This document shows positions 1 to 8,820 of a DNA stretch of 38,281 nt, piece after piece. The stretch covers positions 1-38,281 of the forward strand of contig NZ_BPQO01000045.1 in assembly GCF_022179285.1 (NCBI RefSeq), written 5' to 3'. The DNA is from Methylobacterium hispanicum. Lineage in GTDB: Bacteria; Pseudomonadota; Alphaproteobacteria; Rhizobiales; Beijerinckiaceae. The first letter of the stretch is position 1. Each line of letters starts with the position of its first letter. Below the pieces are notes generated by a model. It worked only from the letters and a program-made list of their open reading frames with translations, was not told where the DNA came from and did not search any database. Position numbers and translations under genes: made by a program.

Positions 1-48
1 ACCCGCGGGGATGCGCCATAGCCGATGCCGGCTACCGAGTGGCCGACA

Positions 49-3000
49 TCAAATCGGAACGTTGGCCGGCTTCGCGTCGGAATGGGTGGCCGGCTTCCGT
101 CGGAATCCGCAGACCACCGCCTCGATGCATGCGGCAAAGGCGGCAAGGCGATCGGGCAAGGGACGCGGCATGGCCAGGGCGAAGTGGAACGCCGCCTCGA
201 AAAGGAATCCGGCCGCGCGGGCGCCCGCTTCGTCGAAGGGCCCCGTGGCGGGCCACTGGGCATCGCATCGAGCCGCCCTCCGGGTAAGAATTGTGGTCAT
301 GCCGTCGAGGTCCGCATCCAAGGAGCGTACGGAGGCCTCGACCGACAGAATCCGCAGCATCGCGCCTGCGTCCGGCTCGAAGGCCTCCGATTCCACTGCG
401 TCGACGAGGGTCGCGCGGATGCGGGCCAGCGTATCCGCCCCCACGCATCGGACGTCGACGACCGACAGGAGGGGCGGAAGCAGGTGCACCGTTTCCGGGA
501 TCGTAGTCGCGTCCAGCAGGCCCCGGGCGATGGCTTCGGCCTCCCGCTCGGCGAAGGGATGTCCCGGTCCAAGCCAACGTCCCAGAGCATCCGGGCCCAA
601 TGGGTCGAGACCGACCCAAAACCCATCGGGGACGGCCGGAGGCGGCGGGACGAGCCCAAGGTCCGGAAGCCATGGTTGGGTCTCGTCCCGGCCCAGGACG
701 GCAGCGAGAGCCGCTAGCGCTTGCGGACCCGCGAGCTCGTCGACTCCGCCTCTCAGCGCCTGGGCGACGATGCAAGCCGTGACGATGGGCTCGGTGACCT
801 TCGCGGTCAGCCGCACGTACCATTCCGGAAAGCCGTCTTCCTGCATCTGCGCGGAGAACGGAAAGGAGACGGCTCTTTCCAGCCACTCGGCGATGGGTCG
901 ATCGTTCACGCGCGGGATGGATAGGCGCAAGGCGAACTGGTCGCTCAGCGACCATAGGAAGGCCAGACGGATCTCAGGTTCCAGCCCGCGCCATGCCGGG
1001 TCGCGAACTGCCGCCGCCGCGAAATGCCTCAACAAGGCGAGCCAGAGTGCTCCGTGCAGGTCGATCGCCGTCAGCAGGGCCTCGACGGCGGCGTCGATCC
1101 GGTTCCGGTCCCCCACGCTCGCCAAGGCGAGCAAATCCATAAGTGCCACGAATGGGGAGACCGCCGGCCGGCGCTCCTCACCCTCCGGCCGCAACGCGAG
1201 CTCGGCTCCCCGACGCTGCAGGTAGCCACCCGCAGGATCGAACGGCAGCCCGGCCAGCCGTCGGGCCGCCTCGTTCCCGTCCAGGTCGCGTTCGAGTGCC
1301 TCGCAGACCACGACCGCGAAGCCGGCAGCCGCCTGTCCGGCCGGGACGCGAAGGAAGGCTGCGACCGATTCGGGGGGCGGGAGTTCGAGGTCGGCGAGAC
1401 CGAGCGATCCGCGCGCTCGGACCTTCGCCTCCAATCCCTCCAGCCGCCGTTGGAGGTCCATGTCGAGCAAACGCCCGAGTGCGGCGAAACGTGCATTCGG
1501 GTCCTCGGTGCGCTCGATGGCCTCGAGGTCGTCCGCCGTGATGATGCCAAGCGGGTTCAGCAGGGGACGCCGTTGCTCGGCGGGAATGGTCCGCGCGGCG
1601 GGATCGGCCTCCAACAGCACCAAGCTGAGTTCGTCGATCTCGACGCGGTTGTCACCGAGGATCACGGCCGCTCCCCGGCGGCCGTCCGGCGCCATGACCT
1701 CCTCCATCCGGGCGACCTGTCCATCGAGGAGTCGAACGTCGACGGTCCTCGCACCCTCACCGGCACCGGCGCGAAGGGCGGACCAGGCAGCGGCGACTTC
1801 CGTCACCGCCGCTTGGTGTTCTTCCCCGGCCTCCCCGTCATCCGGTCCGATCGTCAAAACCATGACGTCGCAGAGACCCATCCTGTCGCCGACGCCGGGA
1901 CGTGAGGCCATGGCATCGGCCCATGGTTTGGGAAGCAGCGTCAGAAAATCGCGCACCAGCCGCAACAGGGAGGTGCGGACCGCCTGGGCTTCCACGTCCG
2001 ACGCCGCCTCGGGAAGTTCGAGCAGCCCGGCCAAGTGGCCGCCCACGATGTCCGCGACCTCCTCCCTCAGCCGCGGATCGGCCTCGGCCTGCGGATCGCC
2101 CCAGGCCTCCAGGACCCAGGCTACGTAGCCCTTCCAGCTCGACGAGGGCCTCGTCTCGCCGCCGAGCGCGCGGAGAAGAGGGAGATCCAGCAGGGAGGCG
2201 AGATGCATGGCCCGCAGACGACGGCGCGTCTCGACGCTCTCGTCGGCAGGCAATCCTTCGAACCTGTCGATCCTGAGATTGGCCCACACCCAGTCCGAAC
2301 GGGCGCGCCGTTCGGACTGGGAGGCTTCGGCGTCCTCCCAGATCCGGGCCAGGAGGTCGCGCGCCATGCCCCAGGCATCGAGTAGCCGGCGCGCCTCGCC
2401 GACGATGTGGCCGTCCGGCCCCCTCTCCGGCGTCATGTCCAGGTGCCGCATGAGCGCCGTGTCTTGCGCCGCCCATATCCGTAGTCGGGCCAGGGTAGGC
2501 GTCTCGACGAGAAAGGTTCCTTCGACGGGGGCGGCCGCGAGCGCGCTCCGGAACGCGTCGAGCTCGAAAGGCAGCCAGGCATAGCCCGCGTGACGCGCCT
2601 CTTCCAGGATACGATCTCTTCTGACCGCATCGACGGCGTTCCGGCCTCGCAGCAGGTCGAGGACGTCCGGCAAGTGAAGGAGCCCGAGCGCGGTGGCGCG
2701 CGACAGCGCCCGATCCTCGATCCAGAGGCTGCCTGGACCGTGCCCGTGGGCGGATATGGACTCCAACAGGCAGCGCACGTGCGCCGGTGTCGGCACATCG
2801 CCCTCCTCGGCGGCGCGTGAGAAGGTCGTCCAACGTCCGTCGGCCAGCCTCTCGGCAAGGAGATGACGCAGCTCCGAGACGCGGCGGCGCAGCCTCCCTT
2901 CCTCGATCGCGTCGTCGACGTCGTGCCGCAGCCTCTCGGCCTCCACTGCCGGGACGTAGATGCGCGTGCCGCGCGCGACCTGTGCCAGAATTCGGGCCTG

Positions 3001-6000
3001 GGCCAGGCGCGTCGCGGAGAGCCGACCGATTACGACGCCCGCTTCGACCTCCCGGAGCTCCGCATCTGCGGCGCCCAGGAGACGGCATGCTTCGTCCGCC
3101 CGGTCGCGGTCGAGATGTCCTGACAGGAACGCTCGTTCGATCAGCGCCCGCAACACCGGCGCGGAGAGTTCGCCCGGCGCTTCGAGGCTCTCGACCGAGA
3201 CGGCCCCTTCGGGAAAGGCGCCCTCGACGATCACGCGGTTGCGCCCTTCGAGCAGCTCGCGGACGCTCGCCACCATGTCCTCGGACGGATCTCTGTAGGC
3301 GGCCTCCATCTCGATCAGAGCCTCGCCCGCAGACAGAGGGACGCTCAGCCGGAAGGTGCCCTCGAGGTCCGGAAGCATGCCGAGGCGGCTGGCCAGAAGG
3401 AGGGCCGACAGGTCGAGTCGAAGCTCGTCCCCATCTGCCGCGGGGACCGCTGCCCTCGGGGCGCCGGAGAGGAGGAGCATCGGGAATGGGTCCCCGAGAT
3501 GGTCGCGGCGCCCCTCGATGGTCGCGAGGAACATCCGACCGAAGACCCTAGGGTCCTGCGCCGTCGCCACCGCGAACGGCGTGCGGCCGCCGAGCCACTC
3601 GCGGAAACGCTCGCGATGATCATCAGAAGCCCGCTCCAACAAGGCGACCGCGGCCTCGACGGTGTCGATGCGCACCACGTGCCGGCTGGCGTCCGGATCA
3701 TTCAGCAGGGCCGCGAACAATCGCTCGTGAACCTCCGCCAAGCCGAGATCGGCCGCGAGCGCGGCGACGGCGCCGACTGCGCTCTCCGGCGTTGGGACGC
3801 CTGCCGCCAGCACCAGAGCGCGTCGTGCGGTTGCGGGTGCCGCGGCTCGCAACGCGAAAGCCACGTTGAGAGCGTGGCGAGGATCGAGATCCCCTCGGTC
3901 GAGTGCCCTTTCGGCCTCCCTGCGAAGGCCCTCCAGGTCTCCGATCCGAACGAGTGCGTCCATGACCCTGGCGTGGGCGAACGGGTCGCTGCCATCGCGG
4001 CGCAGGTCCATTAGGTCGGCAAGGACCGGGGCATGGCGGCCGAGCGCTTCATTGGCCGCGATCCGCAGGTGGATGAGCGCGGCAGGCAGACGGTGGTCCT
4101 CGAACGCAGCGGCCCCTTCCTCAAGGACTCCGAGACATCCGGCGGCGTCGCAGATTCTGAGAGCTCCCAACGCCGACAACTCGACCGCCCGCCGCGTCCG
4201 AACCGAGGCGAGCGGGGTCCGCAGGGCATCCAGATCCGCCCAAGCTTCCCTCCAAACGAGGAACTCCGCGACGGCCAACACAATCCCCGGGTCGGCTCCC
4301 TCCGCCCGAGCGACGTCGAGAAGCGGCCCGTGATCGCCGCTGCGACGGGCGAGGTTCCAGGCCTGCGCCATCGGATCCTGCGCCACGCCGGCATCCCCGA
4401 ATTGGGCGCGCCACCCTTCCAGGAAGTCCGCCGCGAGAGGGAAGCGGTCGGCATACCTCCGGAGGAGTGCCCGTCCCCGGTCAGGTCGGTCGTTCCCTGC
4501 CGCCAGCAGGGCGAGGACGACGAGGTGCGATGGCGTCCCCGTGCCGTCGCGGATGGCGTCGCCGTAGACCTTCTTGACGTGGCTGGAGCGGTCCGCGAGG
4601 CCGTAGGCCATCGCCCAGGCTACGGCGAGCGGGTCTGGCATGGGCCGGCCCAGTAGGTCGGCGGCACAGGAGGCGGCCTCGTCGGACCGCGCCGGGTTCA
4701 TGAGCAGCGCGGCGAGCCTCCAGGTCTCGATATCGGGCCGCAGCGCCTCCTCCGCCATCTGCCGCGCCCTGTCGAAGTCCGCCGCGGCGGCGGCCAAGTC
4801 CTCCTGCGCCGCGATGCCGCCCCGGGCGAGCCCGGGATGGAGGGGCTCGGGAGGACGCCCGACCAGGGGGCGGACCCCATCGACCAGTGCCCTGTAGAAC
4901 CTCGCCGCCGCCAATCCCAGCAACGCAGCCAGCCCATGCGGCATCCGCTCGACCGCCGATTGGGCGTCCGCGACCGCGGCGTCGGGGCGTCCCTCCAGCA
5001 AGGCGACGATCGACCTCAGCCGCAGGATCTCCGCGGTCACCGCTTCGCCGACCGCCGCGTTCACGATGTCGGCCGCCTCGGCGACCCGGCCGGTCTCGAG
5101 CAGGATCGCGGCCTTGATCTCGCGCTCTCTGGCCCCCCCGAGATCGACCAGGAGGGCGAGGGCTTCCTCTGCCGCACCGCGGACGTGCAGGAGCAAGGCG
5201 CGCGGGGCGTTCCCCGCCGACGGCCCGAGCGCGTCCGCCTCGTCGAGAAGCCGCTCCGCGCCGTCGGCGTCGCGCTGCCCCAGGAGCACCATCGCGACCG
5301 CTCGCAAGGCCCTGCATCGCGTTGCGGGTGAAAGGCGCGCCCACGCCTCCGCATCGGCACGAGCATCGTCGAACCAACGCCGGAGCGCCCCCGGTCGTCC
5401 TCGGGAGACCTCGCCGATGGCCGCATCGAGTGAGAGCGCCGTCGCCGCATCGACACGCTCGTTCAGGACGACCTCGTATTGAGCCAGCGCATGCTGCAGG
5501 AACCCCGCGCTCACCGTCGAGGCCGGCGGTGCCAATGCGGTCGGCATCGGCGCCGCGGGTGCAGCGGTGGCCGGCAGTCCGGAGATCGCGTCGCGCCAGG
5601 CGGGATGGAAGTACCGGTCCACGAGGGTGGGATCGCGCCTCAGGTATTTCGAGATCTCTTCCACGTTCCAGAGGCGGAAGCCGATGCCGCGACGCTTGAG
5701 TTCGCCCGCTAGGGCTCGAGCCGCCTCGTTCATCGCATCGTCGTTCGACTCGTGCGTGATGGCGAGGATGAAGAACCGGATGCGCCGCCCGGCCCAATGG
5801 CCATCCAAGTGTCGGACGAAATCGTCCAACCAGAGTCGGAAGTCCCACGCTCTGACCCGGTTGTAACACTTTGCCGAGATGACGACCGCCGGCTCGCCGT
5901 CCTCATCGAAACCCTCGACGTCGGCGCCGAACTGTCTCGTGCCGTTGACGCGCTTGAGCGAGGTTCGCACGACCAGGTCCGGGAAGACGAGGGGCACCAG

Positions 6001-6279
6001 ATCGCGGCACATCTCCTCGAATTTGCGGCTGCCGACGGCCACGAGCGGCAGCATCGCTTCCCGATGGAGTGGAGGAAGAGGGATCTGCGTGTCCGGAGCC
6101 GTGTCTTTATTGGGCGCCCGGTAACCCGCGGGCGGCTCGATCGACGAGGCTTGCTCGGATGCCGCTCGCGAGCGCTTCTTCGCAGGTTTCGAAACAGGCG
6201 ACTTTCTGCTTGAACTCGAACCCATCGGGGCCCCGGTGAGGCGGGGGAGTGGCGCCCGCGGTGCCCCACGCGATAGCAT
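49..6279 (-). CDS. Giant Mrr-like nuclease / TPR-like / PIN-like protein, putative defence protein
   Basis: 2076 residues, soluble, no signal peptide. Residues about 84-215 look like an Mrr-type PD-(D/E)XK nuclease: FEEM helix near 87-90, then GADVEG with Asp120 and, 14 residues later, ISAK with Lys137; Ser135 stands where Mrr proteins usually have Gln. Residues about 260-900 are Ala/Leu-rich helical pairs of TPR type. Residues about 950-1240 look like a PIN fold: a hydrophobic strand ending in Asp956 (LRLDLSALL) and a later IEDRALSRA segment with Asp1189. The rest, to 2076, is helical and unrecognised. From memory this resembles the PIN domain of the TPR-GreAB-C-PIN conflict systems, but I see no GreAB-C domain. 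The start is uncertain: Met1 at 6279, Met19 at 6225 and Met76 at 6054 are all possible and none has a good ribosome site. Role in defence is inference. Confidence 0.75.
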   Translation of the reverse strand: MLSRGAPRAPLPRLTGAPMGSSSSRKSPVSKPAKKRSRAASEQASSIEPPAGYRAPNKDTAPDTQIPLPPLHREAMLPLVAVGSRKFEEMCRDLVPLVFPDLVVRTSLKRVNGTRQFGADVEGFDEDGEPAVVISAKCYNRVRAWDFRLWLDDFVRHLDGHWAGRRIRFFILAITHESNDDAMNEAARALAGELKRRGIGFRLWNVEEISKYLRRDPTLVDRYFHPAWRDAISGLPATAAPAAPMPTALAPPASTVSAGFLQHALAQYEVVLNERVDAATALSLDAAIGEVSRGRPGALRRWFDDARADAEAWARLSPATRCRALRAVAMVLLGQRDADGAERLLDEADALGPSAGNAPRALLLHVRGAAEEALALLVDLGGAREREIKAAILLETGRVAEAADIVNAAVGEAVTAEILRLRSIVALLEGRPDAAVADAQSAVERMPHGLAALLGLAAARFYRALVDGVRPLVGRPPEPLHPGLARGGIAAQEDLAAAAADFDRARQMAEEALRPDIETWRLAALLMNPARSDEAASCAADLLGRPMPDPLAVAWAMAYGLADRSSHVKKVYGDAIRDGTGTPSHLVVLALLAAGNDRPDRGRALLRRYADRFPLAADFLEGWRAQFGDAGVAQDPMAQAWNLARRSGDHGPLLDVARAEGADPGIVLAVAEFLVWREAWADLDALRTPLASVRTRRAVELSALGALRICDAAGCLGVLEEGAAAFEDHRLPAALIHLRIAANEALGRHAPVLADLMDLRRDGSDPFAHARVMDALVRIGDLEGLRREAERALDRGDLDPRHALNVAFALRAAAPATARRALVLAAGVPTPESAVGAVAALAADLGLAEVHERLFAALLNDPDASRHVVRIDTVEAAVALLERASDDHRERFREWLGGRTPFAVATAQDPRVFGRMFLATIEGRRDHLGDPFPMLLLSGAPRAAVPAADGDELRLDLSALLLASRLGMLPDLEGTFRLSVPLSAGEALIEMEAAYRDPSEDMVASVRELLEGRNRVIVEGAFPEGAVSVESLEAPGELSAPVLRALIERAFLSGHLDRDRADEACRLLGAADAELREVEAGVVIGRLSATRLAQARILAQVARGTRIYVPAVEAERLRHDVDDAIEEGRLRRRVSELRHLLAERLADGRWTTFSRAAEEGDVPTPAHVRCLLESISAHGHGPGSLWIEDRALSRATALGLLHLPDVLDLLRGRNAVDAVRRDRILEEARHAGYAWLPFELDAFRSALAAAPVEGTFLVETPTLARLRIWAAQDTALMRHLDMTPERGPDGHIVGEARRLLDAWGMARDLLARIWEDAEASQSERRARSDWVWANLRIDRFEGLPADESVETRRRLRAMHLASLLDLPLLRALGGETRPSSSWKGYVAWVLEAWGDPQAEADPRLREEVADIVGGHLAGLLELPEAASDVEAQAVRTSLLRLVRDFLTLLPKPWADAMASRPGVGDRMGLCDVMVLTIGPDDGEAGEEHQAAVTEVAAAWSALRAGAGEGARTVDVRLLDGQVARMEEVMAPDGRRGAAVILGDNRVEIDELSLVLLEADPAARTIPAEQRRPLLNPLGIITADDLEAIERTEDPNARFAALGRLLDMDLQRRLEGLEAKVRARGSLGLADLELPPPESVAAFLRVPAGQAAAGFAVVVCEALERDLDGNEAARRLAGLPFDPAGGYLQRRGAELALRPEGEERRPAVSPFVALMDLLALASVGDRNRIDAAVEALLTAIDLHGALWLALLRHFAAAAVRDPAWRGLEPEIRLAFLWSLSDQFALRLSIPRVNDRPIAEWLERAVSFPFSAQMQEDGFPEWYVRLTAKVTEPIVTACIVAQALRGGVDELAGPQALAALAAVLGRDETQPWLPDLGLVPPPPAVPDGFWVGLDPLGPDALGRWLGPGHPFAEREAEAIARGLLDATTIPETVHLLPPLLSVVDVRCVGADTLARIRATLVDAVESEAFEPDAGAMLRILSVEASVRSLDADLDGMTTILTRRAARCDAQWPATGPFDEAGARAAGFLFEAAFHFALAMPRPLPDRLAAFAACIEAVVCGFRRKPATHSDAKPANVPI

Positions 6280-6293
6280 GGATTCGATTTCCG

Positions 6294-6308
6294 GAACAAA
6301 CAGCGAAT
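6294..6308 (-). promoter_or_regulatory. Near-match LexA box before the giant nuclease gene
   Basis: Read in the gene's direction this is ATTC-N7-GTTC, one base off the alphaproteobacterial LexA box GTTC-N7-GTTC. It lies 15 bases ahead of the 6279 start. A one-mismatch site is expected by chance in a few percent of such intervals, so this is only suggestive, though the next gene on the same strand (umuD) has a perfect box. Confidence 0.25.
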
Positions 6309-6443
6309 GTCATGGAGGCGATCGAGGGAGGAGAACCGCTGGACGCCAAAAACACCGGTCGACTCAAGCGCGCAACGGGACGTCTGTTTCCGGAGGGAGG
6401 GGCGACTTCAGCTCCACTTTTTGTCTGAAGGCGCAAGCAGTCA

Positions 6444-6650
6444 TTGACCGCTGCATTTATTGAAAACGGAGACGCGGCTGCGTAAGCGCCCATCGTCGAA
6501 CCCAACGATGGCCTGCAAACGCGCGAGGCGCGGGTCTGAGACGCGCTCGCGGAACAGTGGAAGCTGTTCCTGTCGGATATGGCGGACGAACGGCTTCAGC
6601 CGACGCGCGAGGCGGCGGCCTCGCCTTGGTCGTGGACGATGGGGCGCCAG
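6444..6650 (+). pseudogene. Possible decayed small ORF with two in-frame stops
   Basis: From a TTG at 6444 one frame gives a protein-like string with strongly GC-ending codons, interrupted by TAA at 6483 and TGA at 6537. The last part reads DALAEQWKLFLSDMADERLQ, which looks like a natural amphipathic helix. The 3' end runs into the antisense of umuD and cannot be placed. I do not recognise the family. It could be chance in GC-rich DNA. Confidence 0.25.
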
Positions 6651-6655
6651 CCGGC

Positions 6656-7090
6656 TCAGCGGACGGATGCGCGGCGGCGCGGATTGATCGATCCGGAGAC
6701 GACCCCCCAGATCTCGATGACGGCATCGTCCCCGATCTCGAATTCGGGAAAGCGCGGGTTGGCGAACGACAGCTTGATGCGGCCGGCGCTACGGCTCCAA
6801 ATCTTGAAGGATCTCTCGCCGTCCACATCGGCGACTACGATGTCGCCGTCCGCCGGTGAAAGCGAACGGTCCACGACTGCGATGTCGCCGTCGAACAACC
6901 GAGCCAACACCATGCTATCCCCGGAAACCCGGACCAGGAAGGTCGAGGTCCGGTTCGGCACCAGGAGGCGCTGCAGATCGAGTTCCTGCTCGATGGAGTC
7001 ATCGGCGGGGGAGGGGAGCCCGGCCCGCACCGCGGCCGTCAGGATCGGGAGAGGCACCGGGGCGCCCCAGGGGCGGGAGATCTGCAGCAT
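6656..7090 (-). CDS. umuD: UmuD-like S24 self-cleaving peptidase
   Basis: 144 residues, full length for UmuD. It shows the self-cleavage site Ala23-Gly24 (VRAGLPSP), the catalytic serine in SGDSM (Ser59) and the catalytic lysine Lys96 in ERSFKIW, matching Ser60 and Lys97 of E. coli UmuD. No N-terminal DNA-binding domain is present, so it is not LexA. After RecA-stimulated cleavage, UmuD' normally joins UmuC to form error-prone polymerase V. The start at 7090 is set by GGAG six bases upstream (revcomp of 7091-7110) and by family alignment; the open frame upstream is not part of the protein. A perfect LexA box lies just upstream. No umuC is in the window, so it may serve a polymerase encoded elsewhere or control another process. 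Confidence 0.92.
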   Translation of the reverse strand: MLQISRPWGAPVPLPILTAAVRAGLPSPADDSIEQELDLQRLLVPNRTSTFLVRVSGDSMVLARLFDGDIAVVDRSLSPADGDIVVADVDGERSFKIWSRSAGRIKLSFANPRFPEFEIGDDAVIEIWGVVSGSINPRRRASVR

Positions 7091-7438
7091 GTGGACTCCG
7101 ACTGATCCAATAGGAACAGACCATGAACATGGCCGGTTCCCGACCACAAGCCCAGCTTGGACGCCCTGTGGATTGCTGTGGACGACGGTGGATGAGGCCA
7201 AGCCGGATGCGGAGCCGCCGCGCGAGATATGGAGGCCGCCGCTTCCCCGATGACCGACGGTCGCCGACGAAGACGGTCCCGGACGGCTGAAATGGAACCG
7301 AAGGAACGCATGAACGAATCCGATCATTCGTACCTTGGCGGGTTCACAAGGGAATCGGCTTGTGCTGTTGATACGGCTCGCCTGAGCGGCGACGGGCAGG
7401 TCGCAATCCGCCCAATCCATCGAAGGAACTTCAAAGCA
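7091..7438. other. Divergent intergenic region umuD / mucR-like
   Basis: Carries the LexA box at 7114-7128 near umuD. On the mucR side I see a ribosome site (AAGGAA near 7422) but no convincing -35/-10 pair. No other gene was found. Confidence 0.5.
7114..7128 (-). promoter_or_regulatory. LexA (SOS) box of umuD
   Basis: On the minus strand the sequence is GTTC-ATGGTCT-GTTC, an exact match to the alphaproteobacterial LexA operator GTTC-N7-GTTC. It ends 24 bases ahead of the umuD start, the right place to block its promoter. The gene beyond it on the other strand (mucR-like) starts over 300 bases away. Confidence 0.85.
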
Positions 7439-7936
7439 ATGACACCGAACCTGGACCTGCACAGAACCCGCGTCGCGCTCGTATCGACCGTCGTGGGAGC
7501 CTACGTGTCGAACAACTCCGTTCCGGCCGCCGAGCTGCCCGCGTTGATCGGCTCGGTCCATGCCGCTCTCGCCGCGCTGGAGACCGGGCACGTCGAAGGC
7601 GGGGTCGTCGAAGACGTGTCGAAGCCCACCGCGGCGCAGATCAGGAAGTCGGTATCGACGGGCGGCATCGTCTCGTTCCTGGACGGCCGCTCGTACAAGA
7701 CGATGAAGCGCCACCTCACGACCCACGGCCTGACGCCCGAGGGATACCGGGAGCGTTTCGGCCTGCCGGGCGACTACCCCATGGTATGCCGGGACTACGC
7801 GACGCAGCGTTCCGAGCTCGCGAAGAAGTTCGGCCTCGGCCGACCCGGCAGCATGAAGGCCCAGGGCGAGGGGGCGCCAGCCGCCAAGGCGACTTCGCGC
7901 AAGGCCCAGAGCGGCAATGCCAGCAAGGCCGCCTGA
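7439..7936 (+). CDS. mucR: Ros/MucR-family transcriptional regulator lacking zinc cysteines
   Basis: 165 residues. The family core is clear: DGRSYKTMKRHL, then HGLTPEGYRERFGLPGDYPM, then an alanine/lysine tail after KKFGLGR. MucR/Ros proteins bind AT-rich promoter DNA and control exopolysaccharide, motility and symbiosis or plasmid genes. In canonical members a Cys-x2-Cys pair and two His hold a zinc; here the Cys positions read VSFLDG, so the cysteines are missing, as in the known zinc-free MucR relatives. The start at 7439 is preceded by GAAGGAAC; the longer upstream frame is not family-like. Which genes it controls cannot be told; the two EF-hand genes follow on the same strand after 158 bases and a hairpin. 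Confidence 0.9.
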   Translation: MTPNLDLHRTRVALVSTVVGAYVSNNSVPAAELPALIGSVHAALAALETGHVEGGVVEDVSKPTAAQIRKSVSTGGIVSFLDGRSYKTMKRHLTTHGLTPEGYRERFGLPGDYPMVCRDYATQRSELAKKFGLGRPGSMKAQGEGAPAAKATSRKAQSGNASKAA

Positions 7937-7960
7937 GAGGGCGCCCTAAGCGATCGAGGC

Positions 7961-7983
7961 CCGCTCCCGGCACGCCGGAGCGG
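7961..7983 (+). terminator. GC-rich hairpin after mucR-like gene
   Basis: CCGCTCCCGGC / GCCGGAGCGG with a two-base loop and one bulged C, 24 bases after the stop. There is no T-run, so termination would be weak or factor-assisted. Confidence 0.4.
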
Positions 7984-8094
7984 CCCTCCTCCTGTCCCCG
8001 AAATCGCGTCCGGCCCGACGGACGAGGCCGCAGGACCACCTCGCGTTGCCACGCGCAAGGAACCGATCTACCGTTGAAGGAACGGAGATCGCTA

Positions 8095-8799
8095 GTGCGC
8101 GCAGTCCTGCTTCATTCCTTCATCGCTCTGGCTCTGTCGTCCCCGGCTGCGGCCTTGTTCGAGCCGCCCACGTTCGACGCCGCAGCCGAACTCATCCTCG
8201 CGGCGGCGGATCGCGACGGCGACGGCATCGTCACCCGCGGCGAACTCGACGCGGCGACGAGACGGTTCCGCTCCGAGGCCGGCGGCCAGATCGAGCGCGA
8301 CTGGTCCGCCCTTCTGCGCACGGTCGGCGTGGACCCTCTGGCGCGCCGCCTCGACGTCGCCGACGTGGGCCGCGGCGTGATCCATCTGCAGGCAATGGCC
8401 GACGCCGATGGCGACGGCGACGGCGTCGCCGACGTCAGCGAGATCCGCTCGTTCCTCCGCGCCCTTCCGAATGGAGAACGCCGACCGACCGCCGAGCTCC
8501 TGGCGTCGGCCGACGCGAACGCCGACGGATCCGTCGACGATCGGGAGATCGCCGGGATCAAGGCGGAGATCGAGGAATTCCTGACCGCGCGTCTCGCCGA
8601 CGAGGACAGGCGCGAAAGCGACGCCCTGATCGAACGCACGTCGGTCGTTACCGAGTGGCTGCTCCACGTCCAGGCTTCGGCGGAGAACGCGCGCTTCCGC
8701 TTCGAACACGTCGCGGCCGGGTCCGGCCACGCCCCCGTCCGTGATCTCGTCGCGGACCGACAGCAGGCTTCCATGCCCTCGCCCTGGGCAGCGAACTGA
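8095..8799 (+). CDS. Exported EF-hand calcium-binding protein 1
   Basis: 234 residues from a GTG start preceded by GGAG. The N-terminus (about 20 residues, Leu/Ala-rich, ending SPAAA) is a signal peptide, so the protein acts outside the cytoplasm. It has at least three EF-hand-like loops: DRDGDGIVTRGE near 39, DADGDGDGVADVSE near 102 and DANADGSVDDRE near 140, with Asp at positions 1, 3 and 5 and an acidic last residue. The C-terminal third is helical, unrecognised. The next gene is a diverged copy 21 bases downstream, so the two probably form an operon. Calcium sensing or buffering in the periplasm is inferred from the loops; no enzymatic domain is visible. Confidence 0.88.
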   Translation: MRAVLLHSFIALALSSPAAALFEPPTFDAAAELILAAADRDGDGIVTRGELDAATRRFRSEAGGQIERDWSALLRTVGVDPLARRLDVADVGRGVIHLQAMADADGDGDGVADVSEIRSFLRALPNGERRPTAELLASADANADGSVDDREIAGIKAEIEEFLTARLADEDRRESDALIERTSVVTEWLLHVQASAENARFRFEHVAAGSGHAPVRDLVADRQQASMPSPWAAN

Positions 8800-8820
8800 C
8801 CCTTGCCTCGGAGACCTGAC

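Larger units (their letters stand above)
6280..6655. other. Intergenic stretch between umuD and the giant nuclease gene
   Basis: No intact gene. It holds the near-match LexA box at 6294-6308 and, on the + strand from 6444, a coding-like reading frame broken by stop codons (listed separately). No terminator hairpin with a T-run was seen after umuD, so read-through from umuD into the giant gene is possible. Confidence 0.5.

Noticed and set aside
7091..7726. Long N-terminal extension of UmuD
   Set aside because: It would place the LexA box inside the gene and has no similarity to UmuD; the start at 7090 has its own ribosome site.
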